Below are positions 15,029 to 24,209 of a DNA stretch of 64,000 bases, in pieces. The translations under genes and the position numbers were made by a program. The notes beneath the pieces are model-generated. The model made no database searches, was not told the DNA's origin, and saw only the letters and a program-made list of their open reading frames with translations. The DNA comes from Zhongshania aquatica (GTDB lineage: Bacteria > Pseudomonadota > Gammaproteobacteria > Pseudomonadales > Spongiibacteraceae). Location: contig NZ_JANZNQ010000011.1 in assembly GCF_027257955.1 (NCBI RefSeq), forward strand, positions 1 through 64,000. Reading direction: 5' to 3'. Position 1 is the first letter of the stretch; every line of letters starts with the position of its first letter.

Positions 15029-17083
15029 TTAGAATTTATAGCCCATTGAAAATCGAACTGTGCGCGGCTCAATGACGTGATAGTGGATATCGTCGGTAGC
15101 TACGCCTGCCGGTTCACTCGCCAGGCGCGAGGCATAAAAATAATCGATATCGTGATCGTCACTGTCGCTAAGATTGAGAACATCGGCCTTGAAGACCCAG
15201 TTGCTCATGCGGTAACCGGCGCGCAGATTCCAAATTGTGCTGTCGTCAGATTTGACGGAGCCGTCCTCTACCAAGGGTCTTTCGCCGAAGTGACGCACAC
15301 GCAGACTGCCGAACCAGCCACTGCTGAAATCAGCATTTAAGCCAGCCTGAAAAACATTCTTAATGGCGCCGGGAATTTTATTTCCTTCTGGAGCGGATTC
15401 AGTAAATTTTGAATTCGTATAGGCGTACTCGATATCCAGGCTTATCTGGTCGGTAAAGTGGTAGTAGCCTGTGATTTCAATGCCGTTTCTTTCTGACGCG
15501 CGACTTGGCTCGGTATTGCCAGCGTCGCCGACAAATAGCAGTTCGCTATCTAGTTCTAAGGTCCACAGTGAGATGGACGTGTTGATACGATCGCTGATGA
15601 AACCACGGGTACCGACCTCGTATCCCAGTGAGCGCACCAGGGGGTCTACGCTATGGATGACACTGCCGTCAGTTGGATCTAGCCGAATCGTTGTGCCGCG
15701 TGCGTCATTTGAGTGGAAGCCTTGCCCAGCGGAAATATAGCCTTCCCATTCGTCATTAAAGGTATAAATCAGGCTGGCTTTTACAGAGCTAATGCTGTCG
15801 TCTGATGTGCCGCCGTTGCCACTCAGGTCGATATTATTAATATTAATGCCGGTTTTGTCGTCGACATCAAAATCATAGTAATCGTATCGCGCTCCCAGCA
15901 CGCTGCGCAGCGAATCAGTCCATGTGATGCGATTTTCCCAGTACAAGCCGATGCTCGATTCTGTTACTTGGTCGCTGCGAATCGCCCCCAGTCGCTGACG
16001 CGCTTGGCTACGATAAAGTCCAACTTCATTGATATCATCGACTCGGAGGTCGCCGCCGAATTTATTGCTCATGGTGCGGCCAGCTAATGCGCCCTCTAAA
16101 AGGTAGGCAAGTTGGCCACCATAGATGGTGCGGTTGTCGACTTGTTCGAACTGGTCGCCATTGGTTTCATCGTCGAGAAAGTAGGTGAAGTTGGACCACA
16201 AATTGAGATCGTAGTCGATGACATACGCTGAGCCTACCCATTTGCCAAGCTCCAAATTGGCGTTCAGGCTGTAGCGACTTGATTCGCCGCCGACGGTTTT
16301 GTCGATGGAGCCTAATTCGTCAATAATTCCCTGTTCTACCGCGCGTGAGGGAATTTGATCTGCGCTATTCCAGCTGTTGTCATAGGCCATGACGGTGAAA
16401 CTAAGCTGGCCGTCTTCAAGCGGTATGGCGTGTTTTAGGAAGACGTTTATCTTGTCCAGGTCTTCTTCGATATCAGACCAAGGACCGTCATAGCGATTGC
16501 CTTCAACCGCGATGGTGGTGGTTCCGCCCCCTATTTGCAGGCTGTTCATTGCCAGCACACGGTAAAAGTTGTCTTCACCTAGGGTGAGTTCGAGCAAACC
16601 TTGCTCTAGCGATCTAGTGGTGCTGATTTGCGCGCCGCCGGCGCCGCTGAAATCACCGACATCAGCGTAGTAAGCGCCTTTTTTATAGGCTAGCTGGGAC
16701 ACGACTTCGGGAATGAGAAAATTGAGATCAGAATAGCCCTGGCCGTGACCATGGGTGCGCATATTGACGGGCATACCGTCTACCGACGTGGCAAAATCAG
16801 TTCCGTGGTCCAGGTTGAATCCGCGCAGAAAATACTGGTTGGCTTTGCCGGTGCCGCTGTGTTGGGTGACGACCATGCCTGGCACCAGCTCTAGTACTTC
16901 GCCGGTGCGCAGAAGTGGCCGAAGCGAAATTTCCTGCTGGCCGACAATACCCTCTGATGCAGATACGGCTTCGCCGACGAGATTAATACGTCGTCCCTCT
17001 ACCTCAACTGTTTCTATTTTTTGTTCAGCGGCGATAACTTGATTGCCACATAGTATTAATAAAACCCAAGCCAGCCTTTTCAT
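15029..17083 (-). CDS. TonB-dependent outer-membrane receptor
   Basis: The 684-residue protein has a signal peptide (about 1-18), a TonB-box-like V-E-V-E-G-R-R, a plug domain (G-E-V-L-E-L-V-P-G-M-V-V, F-L-R-G-F-N-L-D-H-G-T, V-D-G-M-P-V-N-M) and a long beta-barrel ending in F-S-M-G-Y-K-F. The plug has an H-T-H-G-H-G run (R-T-H-G-H-G-Q-G), a possible metal-binding feature. Substrate cannot be told from sequence. It is divergent from a BlaI/M56 regulatory pair, an unusual neighbour that may control it. No Fur box was found upstream. Confidence 0.9.
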   Translation of the reverse strand: MKRLAWVLLILCGNQVIAAEQKIETVEVEGRRINLVGEAVSASEGIVGQQEISLRPLLRTGEVLELVPGMVVTQHSGTGKANQYFLRGFNLDHGTDFATSVDGMPVNMRTHGHGQGYSDLNFLIPEVVSQLAYKKGAYYADVGDFSGAGGAQISTTRSLEQGLLELTLGEDNFYRVLAMNSLQIGGGTTTIAVEGNRYDGPWSDIEEDLDKINVFLKHAIPLEDGQLSFTVMAYDNSWNSADQIPSRAVEQGIIDELGSIDKTVGGESSRYSLNANLELGKWVGSAYVIDYDLNLWSNFTYFLDDETNGDQFEQVDNRTIYGGQLAYLLEGALAGRTMSNKFGGDLRVDDINEVGLYRSQARQRLGAIRSDQVTESSIGLYWENRITWTDSLRSVLGARYDYYDFDVDDKTGININNIDLSGNGGTSDDSISSVKASLIYTFNDEWEGYISAGQGFHSNDARGTTIRLDPTDGSVIHSVDPLVRSLGYEVGTRGFISDRINTSISLWTLELDSELLFVGDAGNTEPSRASERNGIEITGYYHFTDQISLDIEYAYTNSKFTESAPEGNKIPGAIKNVFQAGLNADFSSGWFGSLRVRHFGERPLVEDGSVKSDDSTIWNLRAGYRMSNWVFKADVLNLSDSDDHDIDYFYASRLASEPAGVATDDIHYHVIEPRTVRFSMGYKF

Positions 17084-17100
17084 CGTATGTTCTCATATCT

Positions 17101-17121
17101 ATTATTGACGGCGTACGTAAT
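17101..17121. promoter_or_regulatory. Imperfect palindrome between the TonB receptor and BlaI-like genes
   Basis: ATTATTGACG and CGTACGTAAT-type halves meet near 17110 with 7 of 10 symmetric matches. The position between divergent starts fits an operator for the BlaI-like repressor, but the match to known BlaI/MecI operators is weak. Confidence 0.3.
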
Positions 17122-17640
17122 ATGCCATCGGCAATTACACGCTTTGTCGAATACGCTATTCTCCGCCACACCGTTAAAACCTATATGGGGTCGGTTTTTG
17201 TGAAATCCTTTACCGCAGAAATGGGACGCTTATTGCGTCACCGCCGAGACAAACGGCAAGCGCCAACCTTGGGTGCGCGGGAATTGGAGGTCATGAAGAT
17301 ACTGTGGCGGGGTGACGTGCTGTCGGCACAAGACGTTTTACAGGCAGTAAGCGATAGCAGCTTAAGTCTGAGTACGATGCAAAGTACCTTGGAGCGTCTT
17401 TATAGAAAGGAGCTAGTGTCTCGGGAAAAGACTGGTCGCTACTATCTTTATCGCGCAGCCATTAGCCGGAATGCGGTTATTACCCAGCTGCTGGGGGAAA
17501 TTGCTGATCAAGTCGGTGATGGTGATATGGCACCGATGATTTCAGGGTTTATGTCGTTTATCGATCAGGAGACATCCGAGCCGCTCTCCTCTGAGATGCG
17601 TGATGCTATTCAGCGCCTACCTTCAGAACGCGATGACTGA
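17122..17640 (+). CDS. BlaI/MecI/CopY-family transcriptional repressor
   Basis: The winged-helix core begins near residue 50 (L-G-A-R-E-L-E-V-M-K-I-L-W) and includes S-T-M-Q-S-T-L-E-R-L-Y-R-K-E-L-V and R-E-K-T-G-R-Y-Y-L-Y-R-A, standard for BlaI proteins that bind dyad operators as dimers and are cut by a partner M56 protease. Family members are about 125-140 residues, so a start at GTG 17200 or ATG 17221 is likely truer than 17122; none has a strong ribosome site. It overlaps the M56 peptidase gene by an ATGACTGA junction. Confidence 0.8.
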   Translation: MPSAITRFVEYAILRHTVKTYMGSVFVKSFTAEMGRLLRHRRDKRQAPTLGARELEVMKILWRGDVLSAQDVLQAVSDSSLSLSTMQSTLERLYRKELVSREKTGRYYLYRAAISRNAVITQLLGEIADQVGDGDMAPMISGFMSFIDQETSEPLSSEMRDAIQRLPSERDD

Positions 17641-18592
17641 TACGCTCACCGTTATCGGGAATTATCTTTTCGGTTGGACCGTTATAAGCTTGGCGGTTTC
17701 TTGGTGCTTGGCACTTGTTTACCCGCTAATGCTTCGCTCGATGGCTGAATCTTCAGCCGAGTATGCATCGTTTTTTACTCTGATATACAGTTTGTTGGCG
17801 CCGCTTTCAGCGGTCTTCGCACTGATTATTTTGTCGCTGCCAGAGTTGGCGTTTCCCTTTATTAGCGAGCATTGCCACGACACGATTTGTTCGCCACACA
17901 CTCTTCATATGACCACGGATACCGTTGAAGGTGTTCTCGCTGTGTTCGTGGTTGTTCTTCTGCTGTCTGGTTTTGTTGTGTTAATGGCCAGACAGTTACA
18001 CCGAAGTCGCCGGCACGTTAAAACATTGAGTAGTTTGTCTGAGCCTAGTTCTGCATCTTACCTCGTCGTGGAAAGTCCTCATTATATGGCATGGTGTGCA
18101 GGTCTACGTAAGCCGCAAGTTTTTTTGTCCCGTGGCTTAGTTGATGTCATGGATGCGCGGCAATTGCGGCTGATTCTTGCTCATGAGCAAACCCACGCGT
18201 TTCGTCGCGATAATTTGCGTAAGTGGGTTTTGCATTGGGTGACTATTGCGTGGCCTAAAGGTCGCAAGCAGCGCATAAGACAAAACTTCTCAAATTACAG
18301 TGAACATATTTGCGACCTAGTTGCTGCGCGCTGTGAGAATGGCGTGACGGAACTCGCCCATGTTATAGAAACCGTGGCCACGTGTAATGGCGATACTAGC
18401 AAGCCCATGAGTTCCCTGGAGCACCATCGGCAGCAGCGAATTACCGCGTTGCGGAGAGAGTTATATTTGCAACAGGGAGAGGGAAAGCAAAGCTATGTTA
18501 AGCCCGCAGCGTTCTTAGCTTGCGCGTGGATAATCGCCACAATGACCGCAATCCATTTTGGCCACCCTTTGCTTGAGTTCTTGTCTCGGTAA
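17633..18592 (+). CDS. M56-family (BlaR1/MecR1-like) membrane peptidase without sensor domain
   Basis: Starting at the ATG overlapping the blaI stop, the product is about 319 residues. It has several N-terminal membrane segments, then the cytoplasmic zinc protease motif H-E-Q-T-H (I-L-A-H-E-Q-T-H-A-F-R-R-D-N), and a final hydrophobic segment near the C-terminus. BlaR1 itself carries an extra penicillin-binding sensor of about 250 residues, which is absent here. By family knowledge it cleaves the BlaI partner to relieve repression; the signal is unknown. A GTG at 17600 is an alternative start. Confidence 0.82.
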   Translation: MTDTLTVIGNYLFGWTVISLAVSWCLALVYPLMLRSMAESSAEYASFFTLIYSLLAPLSAVFALIILSLPELAFPFISEHCHDTICSPHTLHMTTDTVEGVLAVFVVVLLLSGFVVLMARQLHRSRRHVKTLSSLSEPSSASYLVVESPHYMAWCAGLRKPQVFLSRGLVDVMDARQLRLILAHEQTHAFRRDNLRKWVLHWVTIAWPKGRKQRIRQNFSNYSEHICDLVAARCENGVTELAHVIETVATCNGDTSKPMSSLEHHRQQRITALRRELYLQQGEGKQSYVKPAAFLACAWIIATMTAIHFGHPLLEFLSR

Positions 18593-18647
18593 TTGAATGG
18601 CCGCTCGGAGCCCTAGAGAAGAGCTGTGGTCGTCGATCTGGGATGCA

Positions 18648-18679
18648 TTAAATGGGGTTGCTGATCCAACCCCATTTAA
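18648..18679. terminator. Bidirectional hairpin between convergent genes
   Basis: A perfect 13-bp stem (18648-18660 with 18667-18679, core AATGGGGTTG/CAACCCCATT) and a 6-nt loop lie between the M56 gene and the acyl-CoA dehydrogenase gene, which end toward each other. No long U-tract follows on either strand. Confidence 0.6.
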
Positions 18680-18695
18680 CGTTCTGAATGAGCAG

Positions 18696-19844
18696 TTACT
18701 TAAGTAAATCTCTGCCGATAATCAATTTCATGACTTCGTTGGTACCAGCGTATATGCGTTGTACCCGAGAGTCCGCAAAAGCGCGTGCCACTGGGTATTC
18801 CCACATAAAGCCGTAGCCGCCGTGTAATTGCAGGCATTCGTCGATGACTTTGCACTGCAGGTCGGTGGTCATTAACTTGGCCTTGGCAGCCATTACCGAA
18901 TCAAACTTGTGTTCGATATGAAGTTCCAGGCAGCGATCTAAAAAGACCCTTGCCACGCTCACTTGGGTTTCCAGTTCGGCCAATTTAAATTGGGTGTTTT
19001 GGAAGGTGGCGATCGACTTACCGAAGGCGTTGCGCTCTTTTACATAGGCAACGGTTTGCTCCAGGATCGACTCTGCGTTGGCTATTGCAATAATCGATAC
19101 ATTCAAGCGTTCTTGGGGGAGGTCTTGCATCATGTAGATGAAGCCCATGCCTTCTTCACCCAATAACTGGTCTTTTGAAACGCGAACATCCTGGAAGAAC
19201 AGCTCGGAGGTGTCCTGCGCTTTTAAACCAATTTTTTCCAGATTTTTACCTTTTTCGAAGCCAGGGGTGCCAGCTTCTAGTAAAAACAGGCTAATGCCTT
19301 TGGCGCCAGCGGTGGGATCCGTTTTCGCGACCACAATAACCAAGTCAGCGTGTTGGCCGTTGGTGATAAAGGTTTTTGAGCCATTAATAATATAATCGTC
19401 GCCATCTTTGACGGCGGTGGTTTTGATGCCTTGTAAATCAGAGCCGGCGGCGGGTTCTGTCATCGCGATTGCCATCACGATTTCGCCAGACACGCATTTT
19501 GGCAAATACTTTTGCTTTTGCTCTTCGCTGCCGTAGCGCTCGATATAAGGTACTGCGATATCTGAGTGCAAGCCCCAGCCAATACCAGTAAAGCCAGAGC
19601 GACCACATTCCTCATCGACAATGGCGTTATAGCGGAAGTCGACGCCGACGCCGCCGTACTCTTCCTTCACGCTCGGAGACAGAAAGCCTTGCTCGCCGGC
19701 TTTTAGCCACAGTGCGCGATCGACTTGACCGTCTTTTTCCCACTGGGCGTGGTAGGGCGCAGCTTCTGTTTCTAAGAATTTTCTTACCGAGCTACGAAAC
19801 AGCTCATGCTCTTCTTCGTAAACGGTTCTTGGGATCGCGGACAT
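18696..19844 (-). CDS. Acyl-CoA dehydrogenase
   Basis: The 382-residue flavoprotein covers the full ACAD fold: M-T-E-P-A-A-G-S-D near 128, Y-I-I-N-G-S-K-T-F-I-T-N-G near 151, and C-terminal Q-L-H-G-G-Y-G-F-M-W-E-Y-P and R-I-Y-A-G-T-N-E-V. The usual catalytic Glu before G-T is Ala, but E245 in P-Q-E-R-L sits at the helix-G position used by long-chain and isovaleryl-CoA dehydrogenases. It oxidises an acyl-CoA to the trans-2-enoyl-CoA, passing electrons to ETF. The substrate is probably medium/long or branched. It has no operon partner. Confidence 0.92.
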   Translation of the reverse strand: MSAIPRTVYEEEHELFRSSVRKFLETEAAPYHAQWEKDGQVDRALWLKAGEQGFLSPSVKEEYGGVGVDFRYNAIVDEECGRSGFTGIGWGLHSDIAVPYIERYGSEEQKQKYLPKCVSGEIVMAIAMTEPAAGSDLQGIKTTAVKDGDDYIINGSKTFITNGQHADLVIVVAKTDPTAGAKGISLFLLEAGTPGFEKGKNLEKIGLKAQDTSELFFQDVRVSKDQLLGEEGMGFIYMMQDLPQERLNVSIIAIANAESILEQTVAYVKERNAFGKSIATFQNTQFKLAELETQVSVARVFLDRCLELHIEHKFDSVMAAKAKLMTTDLQCKVIDECLQLHGGYGFMWEYPVARAFADSRVQRIYAGTNEVMKLIIGRDLLK

Positions 19845-19998
19845 GGGGTTTCCTCCGGGTGGGTTTAGTCGCTATTATTACGGCTATGTTAGCAGAGTAA
19901 ACTTTAATTACTAGTGTATCTTTTTCATCGGGCATGTAAGCTCCTGCCGTGGTTTTTTATCACTAGTTCCCCTATCTAAAAAACTGAGAATTATCGCG

Positions 19999-20421
19999 AT
20001 GACTATCTGGAAACGAAGCTACGATGTAAGCCAAGCAAATGCCATGATGAGCAATACAATTGCGGACTCATTGGGTTTGCTTATAACTGAAATTGGTCCT
20101 GATTTTGTTGCTGGCACGATGCCAGTTGATAAGCGAACCCACCAACCGATGGGCATATTGCACGGTGGCGCGTCTGTAGTGTTGGCCGAGAGCTTGGGTA
20201 GTTTTGCGGCCACTTTAGCCTGTGATACTGGCTTTGCCTGCGTCGGTTTAGATATTAACGCTAATCATATTCGCTCTGTGCGCTCAGGTTTCGTCACTGG
20301 GGTGGCTCGCCCAATTCACATTGGTCGCCGTACGCAAGTGTGGGAAATTCGCATCGCGGATGACGCCGATAAAACCGTGTGTGTATCGCGCTTAACAATG
20401 GCGGTCATCGACGCCGTGTAG
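19999..20421 (+). CDS. Hotdog-fold thioesterase (PaaI/YdiI type)
   Basis: The 140-residue protein matches the PaaI/MenI-type hotdog family: G-T-M-P-V-D near 38, H-Q-P-M-G-I-L-H-G-G-A-S-V-V-L-A-E-S-L-G-S near 48-68, with the catalytic acid in the L-A-E-S helix. Such enzymes hydrolyse acyl- or aroyl-CoA thioesters. It is divergent from an acyl-CoA dehydrogenase and 100 bp ahead of trmH. The natural substrate cannot be told. Confidence 0.88.
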   Translation: MTIWKRSYDVSQANAMMSNTIADSLGLLITEIGPDFVAGTMPVDKRTHQPMGILHGGASVVLAESLGSFAATLACDTGFACVGLDINANHIRSVRSGFVTGVARPIHIGRRTQVWEIRIADDADKTVCVSRLTMAVIDAV

Positions 20422-20521
20422 TTTTATATTGGGCTTTATGGGCTCACGTCGCGCCGAGTTATTTGCCAATGCATAAGCCTGAAGTAGAATAGTCGGCTTT
20501 TTATTTGTAGAGGCCATCGGC

Positions 20522-21223
20522 ATGACAGCAGCACGCTTTCAACGCCTGCGTCAGGTACTTGAGTGCCGACAACCAGACCTAACGATTGTGACCGATAACG
20601 TTCACAAGAGTCGAAATTTATCGGCGATTGTCCGCACCGCCGATGCGGCGGGCATTGGCAAGATGTATTGCGCGATGCCAGACAAGGATTACAAGGCGTT
20701 TCGCGGCACCGCGATGGGTTCCCACAGTTGGGTGTCAGTGCAGCGCAAACCCGATGTGAGTGCAGCACTCATTCCATTGAAAGAGCAGGGCTATCAAGTC
20801 TTGGCGACGCATTTGGCCAGCGATTCTGTAGATTTTCGCGAAGCTGACTATACCCGTCCCACCGTAATTTTACTCGGAGCCGAAAAGCTGGGGGTGAGCG
20901 TGGCGGGTTGTGAATTGGCGGATATGCACATCACCATTCCCATGCGCGGCATGGTGCAGTCTTTTAATGTGTCGGTCGCGGCGGGCATTATTTTGGCAGA
21001 AGCCGAGCGGCAGCGGCAGTTGGCGGGTTTATATGCCAATCGCCGCTTGGATGATAAGACCTACTATCGGACTTTATTTGAATGGGCACAGCCCAAACTT
21101 AGTGAGTATTGTCGCGAGAATGGCTTGGCCTACCCGGCCCTCGATGACGACGGCGAACTCGTTGATGGCTTGGCGTGGCAGCATGCGGTGCGAGATGATC
21201 GCGCGGCGAAATTTGACTGGTAA
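20522..21223 (+). CDS. trmH: tRNA (guanosine-18-2'-O)-methyltransferase TrmH
   Basis: The 233-residue SPOUT methyltransferase carries the three family motifs: N-L-S-A-I-V-R-T-A-D-A near residue 33, I-L-L-G-A-E-K-L-G-V near 118, and I-P-M-R-G-M-V-Q-S-F-N-V-S-V-A-A-G near 139. A C-terminal basic/aromatic extension follows, as in TrmH. It methylates the 2'-OH of G18 in the tRNA D-loop using S-adenosylmethionine. The gene is monocistronic. Confidence 0.93.
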   Translation: MTAARFQRLRQVLECRQPDLTIVTDNVHKSRNLSAIVRTADAAGIGKMYCAMPDKDYKAFRGTAMGSHSWVSVQRKPDVSAALIPLKEQGYQVLATHLASDSVDFREADYTRPTVILLGAEKLGVSVAGCELADMHITIPMRGMVQSFNVSVAAGIILAEAERQRQLAGLYANRRLDDKTYYRTLFEWAQPKLSEYCRENGLAYPALDDDGELVDGLAWQHAVRDDRAAKFDW

Positions 21224-21332
21224 ATTTATTAGCGTCACCGAGCTATAGACCGAAATCTGCGTCATCTGTCTGGGTGATGTGGGGCATACCTATTACTGTC
21301 AGAATCTGGCTGATAAAAATAGGAGGATTACC

Positions 21333-22442
21333 ATGCCGGAAAATACCCAGAAACCCCTCGTTGAGATTGATGCGTGGGACGCATTTTGCGATCAGCTAAA
21401 GGCCGCTGGTCAGCAAATTATCCGGCCTGAAGCGCCAACGGATGATCTGAGCCGAGCGGAAGGCTGGCGCTATCTCACCAGGCTAACCCGCATTGCCCTA
21501 GATATGTTTATGGAGTGCAGTGATCGCGATTTCCCCAGCTTTTATCGACCCTCCCATGAGACCGCTAAAATAGGTGCGGACAATCCTGATAATTACTATT
21601 TACGCGCTGAGATAAACGGCAAACACGACTACCGTATAAGCGGTAGCAGAGGCACGGTTGCCTACCTCGGTTTTATTGCCATTGCCGGTGGATATGAGGA
21701 AGCAGATGGCAATATGCGGTCGGTAAGTGCGATTGATACCCATAGTGGTTTGACTATCAATGACGACGGCACCATTGATGTTATTTTGTCTAAGACGCCT
21801 CAGCCGGGCAACTGGCTAAAAATTACCGACGATACACTGGCTGTGTTGGTGCGCGAGACCTTTCTAGATCGCAATACAGAAGTATTTGCTGATTTGAAAA
21901 TAAGCCGTTTAGATAACGACAACGTTAAGCCCGCGGCGCTCACTGGCGAAAAATTAAAAGCAGATTTGGCTAGCACCGCTGCTTTTGTAAAAGGCACCGC
22001 AACACTGTTTGCGGAATGGGCGAAAGGCTTTAAAGAACACCCCAATACCTTGCCGCCAGCGGATCAGGAATATTGTCAAAAGCTCGGTGGTGACCCCAAT
22101 ATTTATTATTACCACAGCTATTTTAATTTGGCTGACGACGAAGCCCTAGTGATTGAAGTTGATGATATACCCGAGTGTGATAACTGGAATTTCCAGCTAA
22201 ATAACTACTGGATGGAATCATTGGAGTATCGCTACGTGCAGATTCACGTAAACAAACACACTGCGCAATATCGCCCAGATGGCAGCGTCAGAATTGTGGT
22301 CTCTGCACAAGACCCGCAATGTGAGAACTGGCTTGATACTACAGGTCATCGTGAAGGCACGATGGCGTTCAGGTGGATAGGCGCAGATCGTATAGTGCAT
22401 CCGCGCTGTTCAGTGGTGAAGCTAGCCGATTTATCTAATTAA
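21333..22442 (+). CDS. DUF1214-domain protein
   Basis: AGGAGG sits 7 bp before the ATG at 21333, which is preferred to 21279, giving 369 residues. The C-terminal half matches DUF1214: D-D-E-A-L-V-I-E-V-D-D-I-P, then W-N-F-Q-L-N-N-Y-W-M-E-S and I-V-V-S-A-Q-D-P. It has no signal peptide. DUF1214 proteins of this length are common near sulfotransferases and lipid-degradation genes in sterol-degrading bacteria; their activity is not established. The next gene, 30 bp on, is a sulfotransferase. Confidence 0.8.
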   Translation: MPENTQKPLVEIDAWDAFCDQLKAAGQQIIRPEAPTDDLSRAEGWRYLTRLTRIALDMFMECSDRDFPSFYRPSHETAKIGADNPDNYYLRAEINGKHDYRISGSRGTVAYLGFIAIAGGYEEADGNMRSVSAIDTHSGLTINDDGTIDVILSKTPQPGNWLKITDDTLAVLVRETFLDRNTEVFADLKISRLDNDNVKPAALTGEKLKADLASTAAFVKGTATLFAEWAKGFKEHPNTLPPADQEYCQKLGGDPNIYYYHSYFNLADDEALVIEVDDIPECDNWNFQLNNYWMESLEYRYVQIHVNKHTAQYRPDGSVRIVVSAQDPQCENWLDTTGHREGTMAFRWIGADRIVHPRCSVVKLADLSN

Positions 22443-22472
22443 ATAACAGAACAATAAGACGGAGACTGAATT

Positions 22473-23666
22473 TTGAGCACTGAAGAGCAGAATCAAGCGT
22501 TTGCTATTCCTGACGTTGACCTCAGCGCTGAAGCGCTGCTGGCAGCGGCGACAGAAGCCACCGGGTTGTCAGATTTCGGTGATGAATCTTTCCGCACACC
22601 GTTTGAGGTTTTAGTTAAATCCTTGAATGAGGAAGCCAACTTAAATGCAGGTGGTCGTTTCGGTCAGTATCAGCGTATTTTAAATATTTTGATCAACCGC
22701 TTACGGGTTGAGGCGTGGATTAAAAAGCATCCTGAAATCCTCGATGAAGAGATTACATCTCCCGTTGTTATTATTGGTTTGCAGCGCACAGGTTCTACCT
22801 TTTTTCATCGCATACTGGCTGCGGATAAGCGTTTTTATGCGCCGCTATGGTATGAGGTCCGCAACCCTGCGCCAGAGTTAGATTGGGACTTTAGCGGTAA
22901 AGACGCTCGCATAACCTCTGCTGAAGAAGAGGTGGCGGGTATGCTAGCTGCCAATCCTGAATTGGCTGCTATTCATCCTATGGATCCGGTGGCTGCCGAC
23001 GAAGATATACTGCTGTTAGAGCACAGTTTCTATAGCACAGTGCCAGATGCTTTTTGTAATGTGCCGACCTACGGCAAATGGAATGACGAGCACGACAATA
23101 CACCGGCTTATCAATACTTAAAGCGGTTGCTGCAATGTTTACAGTGGCAGAAAAAACAAATAGGGCAGGTCGCTGAGCGTTGGTTGTTGAAAACACCGCA
23201 TCATCTTCATCATATCGCGACCTTGTTGAAGGTATTTCCCGACGCAAAAATTGTTCAGACCCATCGTGATCCACTGCAAACTATTCCCTCAGCCGCGAGT
23301 ATGAACTACAACCTGTGGATAATGTGCAGCGACAATGTTGATGGCAAAGTGGTGGGCGAGCAGTGGTCGGCAAAATATGCCCGTGGCACCTTGCATACCC
23401 TGAAAACCAGAGACCAACAGCCGCAAGCATTTTTGGATGTGTGGTACAAAGATACGGTTGTCGATCCGTTGTCATCGGTTAAAAAGGTTTATGACTTTAT
23501 CGGCATGGATTTGACAGAGACCGCGCGCGCTGCGATGGAGCAACATCAAGAAGATAATCGCCGCGATAGCCGACCTAGTCATGAATATACGCTGGAGCAA
23601 TTTGGTTTGACCGAGGCGGGTTTGAAACAGCAGTTTGCGGAATACCGTAAGCGCTTTGTCGACTAA
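22473..23666 (+). CDS. Sulfotransferase-family protein
   Basis: The 397-residue protein starts at a TTG with GGAG upstream. The PAPS 5'-phosphosulfate loop is G-L-Q-R-T-G-S-T at 102-109 and the 3'-phosphate region is K-T-P-H-H-L-H-H-I-A-T followed by V-Q-T-H-R-D-P near 255-270. It would transfer sulfate from PAPS to an acceptor hydroxyl, though many bacterial members have unknown activity. It probably forms an operon with the DUF1214 gene. Acceptors could be sterol- or lipid-like given the wider neighbourhood, but that is inference. Confidence 0.85.
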   Translation: MSTEEQNQAFAIPDVDLSAEALLAAATEATGLSDFGDESFRTPFEVLVKSLNEEANLNAGGRFGQYQRILNILINRLRVEAWIKKHPEILDEEITSPVVIIGLQRTGSTFFHRILAADKRFYAPLWYEVRNPAPELDWDFSGKDARITSAEEEVAGMLAANPELAAIHPMDPVAADEDILLLEHSFYSTVPDAFCNVPTYGKWNDEHDNTPAYQYLKRLLQCLQWQKKQIGQVAERWLLKTPHHLHHIATLLKVFPDAKIVQTHRDPLQTIPSAASMNYNLWIMCSDNVDGKVVGEQWSAKYARGTLHTLKTRDQQPQAFLDVWYKDTVVDPLSSVKKVYDFIGMDLTETARAAMEQHQEDNRRDSRPSHEYTLEQFGLTEAGLKQQFAEYRKRFVD

Positions 23667-23726
23667 ATAGCATTTGGCGGGATTTGCTTTATTATTGGGA
23701 AAATATTTGTTTTCTTGAGGTAACAC

Positions 23727-24209
23727 ATGCGTCCAAATTCAGCTTGGTCTATGGCATCAGCGCGTCGATTCGCTACTTTCATGGCTGTGATGCTGATGGC
23801 ATCACATGGCTATGGGGCCGAAGTGACTGACGAAAATACTCAAAAAATTAAGGCGCTTGAATCGCAAGTCGAAAAGTTACAGGCCAGTCTCAGCACTGCA
23901 ATGAAACAAATTAGTAGCGCTAATGCCGAGATTAAGCGACTTAATGACCATCAGGCTGCGCTAAGCAATGTAGTGCAAATCCAGTCCGGGAAAATCGTAA
24001 TAAACTCATCCGGTGCGATTGAATTGCGCGCAAACAGTTCGATTCTATTAAAAAGTAATGCGACAACGATCGATGCTGGACTCGTAAACTTGGGAAGCGG
24101 TAGTTCAAGAGTGCCGGCAACGTATCAAGGAGCGCCGGTTAGTGTGTCGCCTAGTGGCAGCAATGGAACCGTGTTGGTGGGGTCAAAAAGCGTCTTGATC
24201 GCACGCTAG
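23727..24209 (+). CDS. Exported coiled-coil protein with beta-rich tail
   Basis: The 160-residue protein has a signal peptide (about 1-31, cut near Y-G-A-E), a coiled coil at about 38-78 with heptads such as I-K-A-L-E-S-Q-V-E-K-L, and then a repetitive beta-rich stretch (I-V-I-N-S-S-G-A-I-E-L-R-A-N-S-S-I-L-L-K) reminiscent of the stacked strands of phage spike and VgrG tips. No family was recognised. Its stop codon overlaps the GTG start of the following glycosylase gene (TAGTG), implying coupled translation of two seemingly unrelated products. Confidence 0.65.
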   Translation: MRPNSAWSMASARRFATFMAVMLMASHGYGAEVTDENTQKIKALESQVEKLQASLSTAMKQISSANAEIKRLNDHQAALSNVVQIQSGKIVINSSGAIELRANSSILLKSNATTIDAGLVNLGSGSSRVPATYQGAPVSVSPSGSNGTVLVGSKSVLIAR

